Both the position numbers and the translations under genes were made by a program. A stretch of DNA of 64,000 nucleotides, taken from JALZKA01 sp963715405. Its GTDB lineage: Bacteria; Actinomycetota; Thermoleophilia; Solirubrobacterales; 70-9. Below are positions 1 to 8,109 of the stretch, piece after piece. The first letter of the stretch is position 1; each line of letters begins with the position of its first letter. The notes under the pieces are model-generated. The model searched no databases and was not told the DNA's origin. It saw only the letters and a list, made by a program, of their open reading frames with translations. The stretch lies in NCBI GenBank assembly GCA_963715405.1, contig OY970239.1:186001-250000 (forward strand). Direction: 5' to 3'.

Positions 1-301
1 TAACGACGTCGTCGATCGCGTCGACAGCGAACATGATGCGGCGCATGCCCAGCGCGTTCGCCGGCGCGTCCTCCGGCTCGGCTCTGACGGCCGGCGGTGT
101 ATGGAACTTCGAGAGCTCAACCCGGCCGTGGCCATCCGGGGTCCGCATCATTGCGATGTCGGCACGGACGTCGTTGAGCCCAAGGGCGCTGTCCACCGAA
201 TCCCCCTCGACCGACGTCTCGCCTTCGAGCTCCATGCCGAGTTCGGCGAAGAACGCCTTGGCCGCCTCGAGGTCGTCCACCACGATGAGAACGTTGTCCA
301 T
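1..301 (-). CDS. VOC (glyoxalase-like) family protein, partial
   Basis: The frame starts with ATG at 299-301 and runs off the left edge of the window, so only about 100 N-terminal codons are seen. It opens MDNVLIVVDDLEAAKAFFAE, the typical first beta strand and helix of a vicinal-oxygen-chelate domain (beta-alpha-beta-beta-beta module), followed by an acidic loop and a second strand ending at RIMFAVDAIDD. VOC proteins are metal-dependent lyases, dioxygenases or antibiotic-binding proteins; the substrate cannot be told from half a domain. It lies 17 bases downstream of the hydrolase at 319-1230 on the same strand, so it is probably the last or a late gene of that operon. Confidence 0.75.
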   Translation of the reverse strand, partial: MDNVLIVVDDLEAAKAFFAELGMELEGETSVEGDSVDSALGLNDVRADIAMMRTPDGHGRVELSKFHTPPAVRAEPEDAPANALGMRRIMFAVDAIDDVV

Positions 302-318
302 CCTCTGAATCGTCACGC

Positions 319-1230
319 TCAGGCGCTCGCGGCCAGCTCTTCGATCGCTTCGACAACGATGTCCGGGGCTTCGACCTGAGGGGTGTGGCCGACGCCCTTG
401 AGCATGATGATCTTCGCGTGGGGGAGCATGTCGCCGAGGATGCGGGCTCCTGTGGGCACGCAGAGGCGGTCGCGGTCGCCCCAGATGACGGTTACGGGCA
501 CTTGGATTGCCTCGGCGTCGAAGGGGTTCTCGAGGTCGGGCCGGATCCGCTTGGCGTAGTCGATGCGCTGTCGGATCACCGGACGCTCGACGTTGTAGCG
601 CGTGAAGCGATCGACCACGACCTGGTCGATGGACCCCGGGTCGCCGAAGGCGAGCGCGCGGTAGAGCCGGCCGACCACTCGGCGCGTTACCGCCGACGGA
701 ACCGGGGCGGGCAGGCCGAGAATCTGAGACACCGCGGGGATACGGTCCGCCGTGAAGAAGAGCGGGGCCATGCGGATGCCTGCCGGTCCGATCGGCACGA
801 CCCCTGCGATCGGCAGGTCGCGGCGCTCGGCAAGGCGAAGCGCAACCCAGCCGCCGAGCGAGTTCCCGGCCACGACCACCCTGTGGCCGGTTCGCTCAGC
901 CGCCTGGATCACGGCCTCCTCGGCGAAGTCCGCGAGTTGGTCGAGGACGTTGCCCGGCCCCAATGGCGGCGCGACGCCGAAGCCGGGCTGGTCGTAGGCG
1001 ATGGCGGCGCGGTCGATCGCGGCGAGGCGTTCGAGGACCGCGAGCCAGGTCTCTGCGTTGTCGAGCCAGCCGTGCAGGAGCACTGCCGGCGTGCCGTGGC
1101 CGCGAGTGCGGATCATCCGGGTGGCGACGCCATCGAGCTCGAGGCGAGCGCGGTCGAGCCCTGGGATCCGCTTCGGCGGTTCCGCGCGTTCCTGCCGGCC
1201 CTCGTCGCCGAGGCGGATCGCCGGGGTCAT
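319..1230 (-). CDS. alpha/beta hydrolase
   Basis: A 303-residue alpha/beta-hydrolase fold enzyme. The oxyanion HG motif is at residues 53-54, the nucleophile elbow GNSLG at 122-126 (Ser124), a GDRD loop near 251-254 supplies the acid and His282 in GVGHTPQ completes the triad. No signal peptide or membrane segment is visible, so it should be cytoplasmic. Its ATG shares the four bases ATGA with the stop of the upstream esterase gene, which implies translational coupling. The family includes haloalkane dehalogenase-like, epoxide hydrolase-like and C-C hydrolase members; the native substrate is not deducible. The 30-residue N-terminal lead before the first strand is longer than usual, so a later start is possible. 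Confidence 0.85.
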   Translation of the reverse strand: MTPAIRLGDEGRQERAEPPKRIPGLDRARLELDGVATRMIRTRGHGTPAVLLHGWLDNAETWLAVLERLAAIDRAAIAYDQPGFGVAPPLGPGNVLDQLADFAEEAVIQAAERTGHRVVVAGNSLGGWVALRLAERRDLPIAGVVPIGPAGIRMAPLFFTADRIPAVSQILGLPAPVPSAVTRRVVGRLYRALAFGDPGSIDQVVVDRFTRYNVERPVIRQRIDYAKRIRPDLENPFDAEAIQVPVTVIWGDRDRLCVPTGARILGDMLPHAKIIMLKGVGHTPQVEAPDIVVEAIEELAASA

Positions 1231-2471
1231 GTTCCGGAGAGGATGCGCTGGCGCCCGGACGCATCCTGATCGCGGGCCTCTTCCTCGATCACCGACCGCA
1301 AGAACCGCTCGATCGTCTCCACCACCCGAGCGGTCCGAAGCGAGGGGAAGATGTCGAAGGCATGCTCGGCTCCGGGCATCTCGACATAGAGGACGTCGTT
1401 GCGCGAGGTTTCCTCAAGCCGCTTCGCGAACGCACGCGCGTCGCCGACCGGGACAAGCGTGTCCTGGTCGCCGTGGAAGATCAGGAACGGCGGCGCGTCC
1501 TCGGTGACCCTGTGTGTGGGCGAGACGCTGCGATAGAGCTCCGGCGCCTCAGAGACGGACTGCTTCAAGACGACCTTCGCGAACAGCCAGTCATGGAGGT
1601 GCGGGTAGTGCTTCGCTTCATCCAAGAGGTCGTAGATGCCATAGAACGGAACCGCCGCGACCACCGACGTGTCCGCGTCCTCGAAACCGGGCTGAAGCGA
1701 CTCATCATCGGCCGTAAGCGCCGCGAGGGCGGTTAGATGCCCGCCGGCCGATCCCCCCGTGATCGCGACCCGTGCCCGGTCGACGCCGAGGTCGTCCGCG
1801 TTTTCGCGCACCCACGCGATCGCGCGTTTCACGTCGATCACGTGCTCGGGCAACGTGGCGCGCGGGCTGAGGCGATAGTCGACGTTGAAGCCGATCCAGC
1901 CATTGGCTGCCAGGTGGTTGAGGAGCGGGATCCCCTGCTCGGAGCGCGAGCCAAGAATCCAGCCGCCTCCGTGAACCTGGATCACAGCGGGGCGGGGCTC
2001 GTCTCCTCGCTGCGAGTCCTTCGAGCGGTAGATGTCGAGCCGGACGCGGCGCCGGGGCTCGCGGTGATAGACGACACCGCGCTTGACCTTGACCGCGCGA
2101 GCGGACAGCATGAGCAGCGGAAACCAGAGGTGCGACTTCGGAAAGCGGGACTCCGGCGGCTCGCCCGGGATCTCCTCGCGGAGCTCGCGCTCGATCTCGC
2201 GAGTGGTGCTGAGGGCAAGCCACGCAAAGCGGATCTCGGTCAGGAGAATCAGGCCGAGCGCGACGAGAGCGATCACGCCCCACGTGCTCTCCGCGGCGCC
2301 CAAGGCGCCGAGGAGCGCGATCAGGATGGCCGCGAGCACGATGTACTGAAACGCGAACTCGCGGGCGAAAAAGCGGACGATCCACCGCCACACGCGAAGC
2401 GTCAGCGTTGGCGGCGCGCCCAGGCGCACGAGGGCTGCGATCCGGCGGAGGAAGGCGAGCGCCGCAGCCAC
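1227..2471 (-). CDS. membrane-anchored alpha/beta hydrolase (HSL-type carboxylesterase)
   Basis: A 414-residue protein starting at GTG. About residues 43-80 form two hydrophobic segments, giving a membrane anchor before the catalytic domain. The catalytic part belongs to the hormone-sensitive-lipase/BD-FAE esterase group: HGGG oxyanion motif at residues 167-170, GGSAGG with nucleophile Ser241, a HGDQDTLVP loop with the acid, and a GAEHAFD histidine near the C terminus. Such enzymes hydrolyse short acyl esters. The gene overlaps the following hydrolase by ATGA, so the two are made together; the next gene is a VOC protein. Substrate unknown. Confidence 0.85.
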   Translation of the reverse strand: MAAALAFLRRIAALVRLGAPPTLTLRVWRWIVRFFAREFAFQYIVLAAILIALLGALGAAESTWGVIALVALGLILLTEIRFAWLALSTTREIERELREEIPGEPPESRFPKSHLWFPLLMLSARAVKVKRGVVYHREPRRRVRLDIYRSKDSQRGDEPRPAVIQVHGGGWILGSRSEQGIPLLNHLAANGWIGFNVDYRLSPRATLPEHVIDVKRAIAWVRENADDLGVDRARVAITGGSAGGHLTALAALTADDESLQPGFEDADTSVVAAVPFYGIYDLLDEAKHYPHLHDWLFAKVVLKQSVSEAPELYRSVSPTHRVTEDAPPFLIFHGDQDTLVPVGDARAFAKRLEETSRNDVLYVEMPGAEHAFDIFPSLRTARVVETIERFLRSVIEEEARDQDASGRQRILSGT

Positions 2472-2506
2472 GACGCAAGGCTAATGGGAGGCGCGGAAGA
2501 CTCTTC

Positions 2507-3667
2507 TTAGAGCCCGTACGTCTTCGCGACGATCTCGCGCTGGATTTCGTTCGTGCCGCCGTAGATCGACATCACGAGCGTCGTGCGGACGTGGCGCTCC
2601 ATGTCGTACTCGGACGCGTAGCCGTAGCCGCCCATCATCTGCATGCCCTCGAGCGCGGTCTTCTTCGCGACCTCGGTTGCCTTGAGCTTCGCCATCGAAG
2701 CCTCGCGCGGGAACAGTGCGTTCGGGTCGGCGTCGACCTTCTGGGCGACGTCGTAGACGAGGAGCCGCGTGCATTCGAGCTCGGTCGCGAGGTCAGAGAT
2801 CCGGTGCTTGAGCGTCTGAAACGAGCCGATCGGGCGGCCGAACTGCTTGCGCTCCTTGATGTAGGCGAGGACGTCGTCGAACGCGCGCTGTGCGATGCCG
2901 AGCGCGCTTGCCGCGAGGATCAGCCGCTCGACGTTCAAGCCAGCCATGAGTTGCATCCAGCCGCCGTCGACCTGGCCGAGGACGCGCTCTTCCGGCACAT
3001 AGCAATCGGTCAAGAAAACGTCGTTGACCTCCTTGCCGCCCATTGTCTGGATCCCGCGGATCTCGATTCCCTCGGCGTCGGTGGGGACGGAGAACATCGA
3101 GAGGCCCTCGTGCTTCGAGCCCGAGGAGTCCGAGCGGGCGATGACGAGGATGTGGTCGGCGATATGCGCCGCCGAGATCCACGTCTTCTGGCCGTTCAAG
3201 ACGAAGCCGCCGTTCTGGCGCTCGGCCTTGCACGAGAGGTTCCCGACGTCCGAGCCCGCCTCGGGCTCCGACATGGCGATCGCCTCGACGCGGCCCGAGG
3301 TAATGCCCTTCAGGATCTCGTCCTTCTGCTCGTCGGTGCCGAAGCGCTCGTACGCGCCGGCGACGATCAAGGAGACGCCGTAGCCCGCGATCGGAACCAA
3401 GCCGCGCATCGTCTCCTCGAGGAAGATGCACTGGTCGACCATGCCTCCGCCAGAGCCGCCGTAGTCCTCGTCGATGCCGACTCCGAGCCAGCCGAGCTCG
3501 GCCAGCTTTTCGTAGAGCTCCTGGTTGTGAAGCTCCTCGTAGTGCTTCGTCGCCTGCTCGCGCTGCTCCTGCGTTCCGAGCTCGCGCTTGACGAAGCCGC
3601 GGATCGCCTCCTGGAAATCACGCTGCTCATCGGTGAGACCGATCGGCTGAAGTGCTGTGGGGGTCAT
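2507..3667 (-). CDS. acyl-CoA dehydrogenase
   Basis: A 386-residue FAD-dependent acyl-CoA dehydrogenase, the first oxidation step of fatty-acyl or branched-chain acyl-CoA breakdown. The signature AMSEPEAGSDV is near residues 131-141 and the C-terminal helix ends GGTNEIQREIVAKTYGL. The usual C-terminal catalytic Glu of the medium-chain type is a Gly here (YGGT), but Glu247 in GLNVERLILA matches the catalytic base position of isovaleryl-CoA dehydrogenase-like enzymes, so activity is expected. ATG at 3665-3667 was chosen because upstream codons are not conserved-looking and it follows the thiolase stop by 19 bases. It is the second gene of a thiolase-dehydrogenase operon. Confidence 0.92.
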   Translation of the reverse strand: MTPTALQPIGLTDEQRDFQEAIRGFVKRELGTQEQREQATKHYEELHNQELYEKLAELGWLGVGIDEDYGGSGGGMVDQCIFLEETMRGLVPIAGYGVSLIVAGAYERFGTDEQKDEILKGITSGRVEAIAMSEPEAGSDVGNLSCKAERQNGGFVLNGQKTWISAAHIADHILVIARSDSSGSKHEGLSMFSVPTDAEGIEIRGIQTMGGKEVNDVFLTDCYVPEERVLGQVDGGWMQLMAGLNVERLILAASALGIAQRAFDDVLAYIKERKQFGRPIGSFQTLKHRISDLATELECTRLLVYDVAQKVDADPNALFPREASMAKLKATEVAKKTALEGMQMMGGYGYASEYDMERHVRTTLVMSIYGGTNEIQREIVAKTYGL

Positions 3668-3686
3668 TGGATCTAGGTCCTTTCGC

Positions 3687-4895
3687 TTAAGCGCTTGCGG
3701 GCTTGTAGACGGAGACGACCGCGGCGCCGCCGAGGCCGATGTTGTGCTGGAGCGCAACCTCGGCGCCCTCCACCTGGCGCTTGTCCGCCGTGCCGCGGAG
3801 CTGCCAGGTCAGTTCTGAGCACTGGGCGAGGCCGGTCGCGCCGAGCGGGTGGCCCTTCGAGATCAGCCCGCCGGAGGGGTTGACCACAGGGCCGTCCCCG
3901 CCGTAGGTAGTCGCCTCGGCGTCGACGAGCTCGTGGCCGTGGCCCTCCTCCGCGAAGCCGAGCGCCTCATAGGTGATGAGCTCGTTGGCCGAGAAGCAGT
4001 CGTGGAGCTCGCAGACGTCGACCTCCTCGGCACTCACTCCCGCCTCCTCGTAGGCGCGGTTCGCCGCTTCCTTTGACATGTCGTAGCCGACGATCTTGAT
4101 GCAGTCCGTGTCGTCGGCAAAAGTCGAGCTCAGATCGGTCACCATCGACTGGCCGGCGATCTCGACCGCCTGATCCCAGAGGTCGTGCTCGTCCACATAG
4201 CTCTCAGACGCGACGATCGCGCACGCGGAGCCGTCGGAGGTGGGCGAGCACTGGAGCTTCGTTAGCGGTTCGTGGATCATCCGCGCGTCCTTGATGTCCT
4301 GAAGCGAATACTCCGTCTGGAACTGCGCGTAGGGGTTGTTGACCGAGTGCTTGTGGTTCTTCCAGCCGATCCACGCGTAGTGGCCGGGCTCCGAGCCGTA
4401 CTTCTCCATGTGGTCGCGGCCGGCATTGCCGAACATCTGTGGCGCGGCGGGCGACTCCTCGGGTTCGCGGATCTCGAACATCTTCATCGCGTGCTTGTCG
4501 AGCGCGTTCGTGCGATCCGTGTACTTGACGCCAAGCGAGCCGGGCTCCATCTTCTCGAAGCCGACGGCGAGCGCGCAGTCGGCGATTCCCCCTTTCACCG
4601 CCTGGCGGGCCAGGAAAAGCGCGGAGGAGCCCGTCGAGCAGTTGTTGTTGACGTTCACGACCGGGATTCCGGTCAGGCCGAGCTGGTAGAGCGCGCGCTG
4701 GCCGTAGGTCGAGTCGCCGTAGCAATACCCCGCGTATGCCTGCTCGACATCCTCGTAGGGAATGCCCGCATCCTCAAGCGCCTTCTCCCCGGCCTCCTTG
4801 GCCCAGTCGGGATAGTCGCCCTCCTTCGTTCCCGGCTTGTCGAACTTGGTCATGCCGACGCCGATGACGAAGGTGCGGTTGCCGTTGCTGCTCAT
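3687..4895 (-). CDS. thiolase family protein (SCP-x / lipid-transfer-like)
   Basis: A 402-residue thiolase-fold protein. The acyl-accepting cysteine is Cys86 in NNNCSTGSS, an ELHDCF motif of the SCP-x/thiolase-II group lies in the C-terminal half, and GHPLGATG supplies the second catalytic histidine. These enzymes cleave or carry beta-ketoacyl-CoA in lipid or sterol side-chain catabolism and often pair with acyl-CoA dehydrogenases, as here (next gene downstream, 19 bases away). The ATG at 4893-4895 begins MSSNGNRTFVIGVGMTKF, the usual thiolase N terminus. It is divergent from the MaoC hydratase gene; a dyad at 4943-4957 lies between them. Substrate is inferred only at the class level. Confidence 0.9.
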   Translation of the reverse strand: MSSNGNRTFVIGVGMTKFDKPGTKEGDYPDWAKEAGEKALEDAGIPYEDVEQAYAGYCYGDSTYGQRALYQLGLTGIPVVNVNNNCSTGSSALFLARQAVKGGIADCALAVGFEKMEPGSLGVKYTDRTNALDKHAMKMFEIREPEESPAAPQMFGNAGRDHMEKYGSEPGHYAWIGWKNHKHSVNNPYAQFQTEYSLQDIKDARMIHEPLTKLQCSPTSDGSACAIVASESYVDEHDLWDQAVEIAGQSMVTDLSSTFADDTDCIKIVGYDMSKEAANRAYEEAGVSAEEVDVCELHDCFSANELITYEALGFAEEGHGHELVDAEATTYGGDGPVVNPSGGLISKGHPLGATGLAQCSELTWQLRGTADKRQVEGAEVALQHNIGLGGAAVVSVYKPASA

Positions 4896-4942
4896 GTGAT
4901 CGAGATGCCTTTCGTGGGGAGGTCGCATGCCCAAACATACAG

Positions 4943-4966
4943 AACAGGTGTCCGGTTTGTTACGGT
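4943..4966 (+). promoter_or_regulatory. candidate operator and leaderless promoter of the MaoC gene
   Basis: A dyad AAC-A-GG-TGT-CC-G-GTT occupies 4943-4957 and is followed after three bases by a TACGGT hexamer (4961-4966), seven bases before the ATG of the MaoC gene. A repressor bound to the dyad would cover the region just upstream of the -10. The TetR gene two steps downstream is the natural candidate regulator; this is inference from position and symmetry. Confidence 0.4.
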
Positions 4967-4973
4967 CTTCGCC

Positions 4974-5864
4974 ATGACAACCGAGACACAGCCCACCTTC
5001 AAGGCCGACGCGATCGGCAAGCCCTCCGATCCGGTCCAGTTCAGCGTCGAGCAGGAGCGCATCGCCGCGTACGCCGCCGCGACGAACGACTCGATCGAAA
5101 AGCACGCCTCGGGCGAGCTTGCACCGCCGGTTTTCTCGATCGTGCCCGCGTTCCAGGCGATGGGGATGGCGTCGCTTTCGGTGATCCCCGGCGAGCTCCT
5201 CGGCATGATCCTTCACGGCGAGCAGGACTTTCACTTCCACGCGCCGATCCAGCCCGGGATGGAGCTCGAGACCGTCTCGACTCCGATTGGGATGCGCCAG
5301 CGCTCCTCGGGCGTCACGGTCGTCGTTCGCTCCGACACGCGCGATGCCGCGGGAGAGCTGGTCACCGAGGCTTACTCCACCACCTTCGTCCGCGGCTCCC
5401 AGGGCGTAGAGGACAAGGGAGAGGACGCCCCGGCACACGGGTTCGAAGAGCACCTGCGCGAGCGCGACCCCGACTTCGAGGTCTCCCAGACGTTCGATGC
5501 CGACCAGACCTACCGCTACGCCGAGGCGTCAGGCGACCCGATGCAGATCCACCTCGACGAGGAGTTCGCTAAGTCCGTCGGCCTGCCGGGGATCATCATC
5601 CACGGCCTCTGCACGATGGCGTTTGCCTCCGTGGCGGTGATCGAGAATCTCGCCGCCGACGATCCCACCCGCTTGCGCCGCCTCGCGGTCCGCTTCGCCT
5701 CGATCGCTCTGCCCGAGCAGACGATCACGACGCGGATCTGGGAGACGGGCGAGCTCGACGACGACGAGGGCCTGACCAACTCGGCGCAGACCTCCTACTC
5801 GTTCGAGACCACGAACGACGAGGGCACCACCGTGATCAAGGACGGCTGGGCGGAAATCGCCTAG
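4974..5864 (+). CDS. MaoC family dehydratase (double hot-dog enoyl-CoA hydratase)
   Basis: A 296-residue protein with two hot-dog domains: an N-terminal MaoC_dehydrat_N-like half (residues about 10-140) and a C-terminal MaoC half carrying the hydratase-2 motif around SGDPMQIHLDEEFAKS and GLPGIIIHGLCTMAF, where Asp and His are the catalytic pair. It should hydrate trans-2-enoyl-CoA in the same lipid pathway as the divergent thiolase and acyl-CoA dehydrogenase. The frame is open far upstream, but the ATG at 4974 is preceded by TACGGT at a seven-base distance with no Shine-Dalgarno, so the message is probably leaderless. A TetR regulator follows after 11 bases. Confidence 0.88.
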   Translation: MTTETQPTFKADAIGKPSDPVQFSVEQERIAAYAAATNDSIEKHASGELAPPVFSIVPAFQAMGMASLSVIPGELLGMILHGEQDFHFHAPIQPGMELETVSTPIGMRQRSSGVTVVVRSDTRDAAGELVTEAYSTTFVRGSQGVEDKGEDAPAHGFEEHLRERDPDFEVSQTFDADQTYRYAEASGDPMQIHLDEEFAKSVGLPGIIIHGLCTMAFASVAVIENLAADDPTRLRRLAVRFASIALPEQTITTRIWETGELDDDEGLTNSAQTSYSFETTNDEGTTVIKDGWAEIA

Positions 5865-5875
5865 ATCCGGATCCG

Positions 5876-6487
5876 GTGGAATTAGGCACCAAGCCACGGC
5901 GTACCCAGGCTGAGCGGCGCGCCTCGACGCGTGCTCGCCTGCTCGACGCGACGATCGAGAGCCTGATCGAAGACGGTTACGCGGGGACGACGATCCGCCA
6001 CGTCACCGAGCGGGCCGGGGTCTCACAAGGAGCGCAGAGTCACCACTTTCCCCACCGGGTCGACCTGGTCGCGAGCGCGTTCGAGCACCTCGCCGAGCAG
6101 CGGATCGATCGCTACGCAGAGAGGGCTCGGTCGCTCTCGGGCGACCGCAGCGTTCGCCTGCGCGCCCTCCTGGACCTCCTCTGGGAGGACTTCTCGAGCC
6201 CGCTGTTCACAGTCGCCGCGAAGCTCTGGGTCGCCTCGGCCGACGATCCCGAGCTCCGCGAGCGCCTGATCCCGGTCGAGAAGCGGATCCACGCGGCGAC
6301 CGCAGAGGTCGCACGAAAGGTGGCGGGTGAGCTCGGAGAGGAGCCGGGCTTCGACCGCAAGCTCGCCGTCGCGATGAACACCGTCGCGGGCCTAGCGCTG
6401 GTGCGGGAGTTCGATCCCTCGGGCCGCGCCAGCCGCGGCAACCAGTGGCCCTATCACCGCGCGGCGCTGGAGCGGATGCTCAACTAG
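5876..6487 (+). CDS. TetR family transcriptional regulator
   Basis: A 203-residue regulator starting at GTG. The N-terminal helix-turn-helix spans about residues 15-60 (RARLLDATIESLIEDGYAGT, then VSQGAQSHHFPHRVDLV), followed by an all-helical ligand domain. It is 11 bases behind the MaoC gene and so is probably co-transcribed with it. By position it should respond to an acyl-CoA or related ligand and control the divergent lipid genes; the dyad at 4943-4957 is its likely site. Its 3' end converges on nuoI with a 57-base gap. Confidence 0.9.
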   Translation: MELGTKPRRTQAERRASTRARLLDATIESLIEDGYAGTTIRHVTERAGVSQGAQSHHFPHRVDLVASAFEHLAEQRIDRYAERARSLSGDRSVRLRALLDLLWEDFSSPLFTVAAKLWVASADDPELRERLIPVEKRIHAATAEVARKVAGELGEEPGFDRKLAVAMNTVAGLALVREFDPSGRASRGNQWPYHRAALERMLN

Positions 6488-6544
6488 GCCGCGGGCGAGC
6501 CCGGCGCTCTTTACCGTTCGGGGTCCCTCCACTAACCAGCGCGG

Positions 6545-7090
6545 CTACTCGCCTTCGGACCGCAGCGGCGTGCGCTCGATCGGCTCTGCGAGGAGCATCT
6601 CCTTCGTGAAGATCAGATCGCCGCGGTTGTAGTCGGCCATCTCGTAGTCGTGGCCCATCGTGATCGCGTCGAACGGGCAGGCGACCTCGCAGTACCCGCA
6701 GAAGATGCAGCGCGCGAGATTGATCTCATAGACGGACGCGTAGCGCTCGCCGGCCGAGACGCGGTCGGCGGGGTCGTTCTCGGCCGCGACGACACGGATG
6801 CAGTCCGCGGGGCACGCAGCGGCGCAGAGCGAGCAGCCGACGCACTTCTCGAGCTCCGTGTCCTCGAAGCGGTGGAGCTTGTGGCGCCCGCGAAAGCGTG
6901 GGTAGACCGGGGTCTTCTCCTCGGGATACTGGACGGTCTTCGGGCCCTCGACCATCCGCGCCATCGTCGTCTTGAGCCCTCGGAGCGTCTCGCCGAAGAC
7001 GCGGTAGGCGCCCTTTGGGCCGCCGGGGTCCGGCCCGCGCTGGACGACGGCGTAGGAGTCGTCGGGGAGGTAGGGGAACTCTTTGCTCAT
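6545..7090 (-). CDS. nuoI: NADH-quinone oxidoreductase subunit I
   Basis: A 181-residue ferredoxin-like subunit with two 4Fe-4S motifs, CVGCSLCAAACPADC (near residue 80) and CIFCGYCEVACPFDA (near residue 120); these bind clusters N6a and N6b and pass electrons from NuoG to N2 in NuoB. It sits at the membrane-matrix-arm junction of complex I on the cytoplasmic side. It starts with ATG five bases after the nuoH stop. In standard operons nuoJ, K, L, M and N follow; here the next gene is a convergent TetR regulator, so the cluster ends at nuoI. Confidence 0.97.
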   Translation of the reverse strand: MSKEFPYLPDDSYAVVQRGPDPGGPKGAYRVFGETLRGLKTTMARMVEGPKTVQYPEEKTPVYPRFRGRHKLHRFEDTELEKCVGCSLCAAACPADCIRVVAAENDPADRVSAGERYASVYEINLARCIFCGYCEVACPFDAITMGHDYEMADYNRGDLIFTKEMLLAEPIERTPLRSEGE

Positions 7091-7095
7091 GCTGG

Positions 7096-8109
7096 TCAGG
7101 TCACCACCACGAGCACGGCGGTCACCAGGACGTTCAGCGTAGTCAGCGGCAGCAGGATTTTCCAGCCAAGGCTCATCAGCTGGTCATAGCGGACTCGTGG
7201 CAGGGTCGCCCTGATCCAGAAGAAGACGAACATGAGCGAGAGGATCTTGAGGAGCATCCAGATGGGATCGAGGAAACCGGGCCCGGGGCCCATCCACCCA
7301 CCGAGGAAGAAGGTCGCCGCGATCCCCGAGACCACGAACATCTCGATGTATTCGGCCATCATGAACGTGCCCCAGCGCATTCCGCCGTACTCGGTCTGGT
7401 AGCCCGCGACCAGCTCGGCGTCGGCTTCGGGCAGATCGAACGGCGCTCGGGATGTCTCCGCGAAGCCGGCGACCATGAAGCAGAGGAAGCCGGCGAACTG
7501 CGGCACGATGTACCAGATTTCGCCCTGCGCCTCGACGATCTCGGTCAGCGAGAGAGACCCCGCCATCATCACCGCGCCCAGGAGCGCGAGCCCCATCGAG
7601 ATCTCGTAGGAGATGAGCTGCGCCGCCGAGCGCATCGCGCCGAGGAACGAGTACTTGGAGCCGGAAGCCCAGCCTCCCAAGAGCAGGCCGTAGAAAGCGA
7701 TCGAGCCGAAGGCGAAGAAGTAGAGGACTCCGATCGAGACGTCGATGCCGTAGAGCCCGACCTCGCCGTTGCCGATCTCCTGGGTGTTCCCCCAGGGCAG
7801 AATCGCAAGGGTCGCGACGCCGGTGAAGACCACGATCGCCGGTGCGATCGCCCACAGAAAGCCGGTCGCGTTGTCGGGCTTGTACGGCTCCTTGCCGACG
7901 AGCTTGATCGCGTCGGCAAGGGGCTGCGCGAGCCCCATTGGGCCTACCCGGTTTGGGCCGTAGCGAGCCTGAAAGCGGCCGAGGATCTTGCGCTCGACGA
8001 CAGTGAGAAGCGGTACGACGGCGAAGACGAGCGCGAAGATGATCACCGACTTGACGAGCAGCACCCACGTGGCCTCGGCGAAGCCGACTTCGGCGACTAG
8101 GGAGATCAC
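7096..8109 (-). CDS. nuoH: NADH-quinone oxidoreductase subunit H
   Basis: A 337-residue integral membrane subunit with about eight hydrophobic helices. Family signatures are visible: LLTVVERKILGRFQARYGPNR near the N terminus and ETSRAPFDLPEADAELVAGY in the quinone-chamber region. NuoH anchors the peripheral arm and lines the quinone-binding cavity. The start is GTG at 8107-8109, sharing GTGA with the nuoG stop, the same coupling used at other joints of this operon. Confidence 0.97.
   Translation of the reverse strand: MISLVAEVGFAEATWVLLVKSVIIFALVFAVVPLLTVVERKILGRFQARYGPNRVGPMGLAQPLADAIKLVGKEPYKPDNATGFLWAIAPAIVVFTGVATLAILPWGNTQEIGNGEVGLYGIDVSIGVLYFFAFGSIAFYGLLLGGWASGSKYSFLGAMRSAAQLISYEISMGLALLGAVMMAGSLSLTEIVEAQGEIWYIVPQFAGFLCFMVAGFAETSRAPFDLPEADAELVAGYQTEYGGMRWGTFMMAEYIEMFVVSGIAATFFLGGWMGPGPGFLDPIWMLLKILSLMFVFFWIRATLPRVRYDQLMSLGWKILLPLTTLNVLVTAVLVVVT

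Noticed and set aside
385..1269. A 294-codon open frame opposite the first alpha/beta hydrolase
   Set aside because: No domain, composition typical of antisense frames; the hydrolase has a full catalytic triad.
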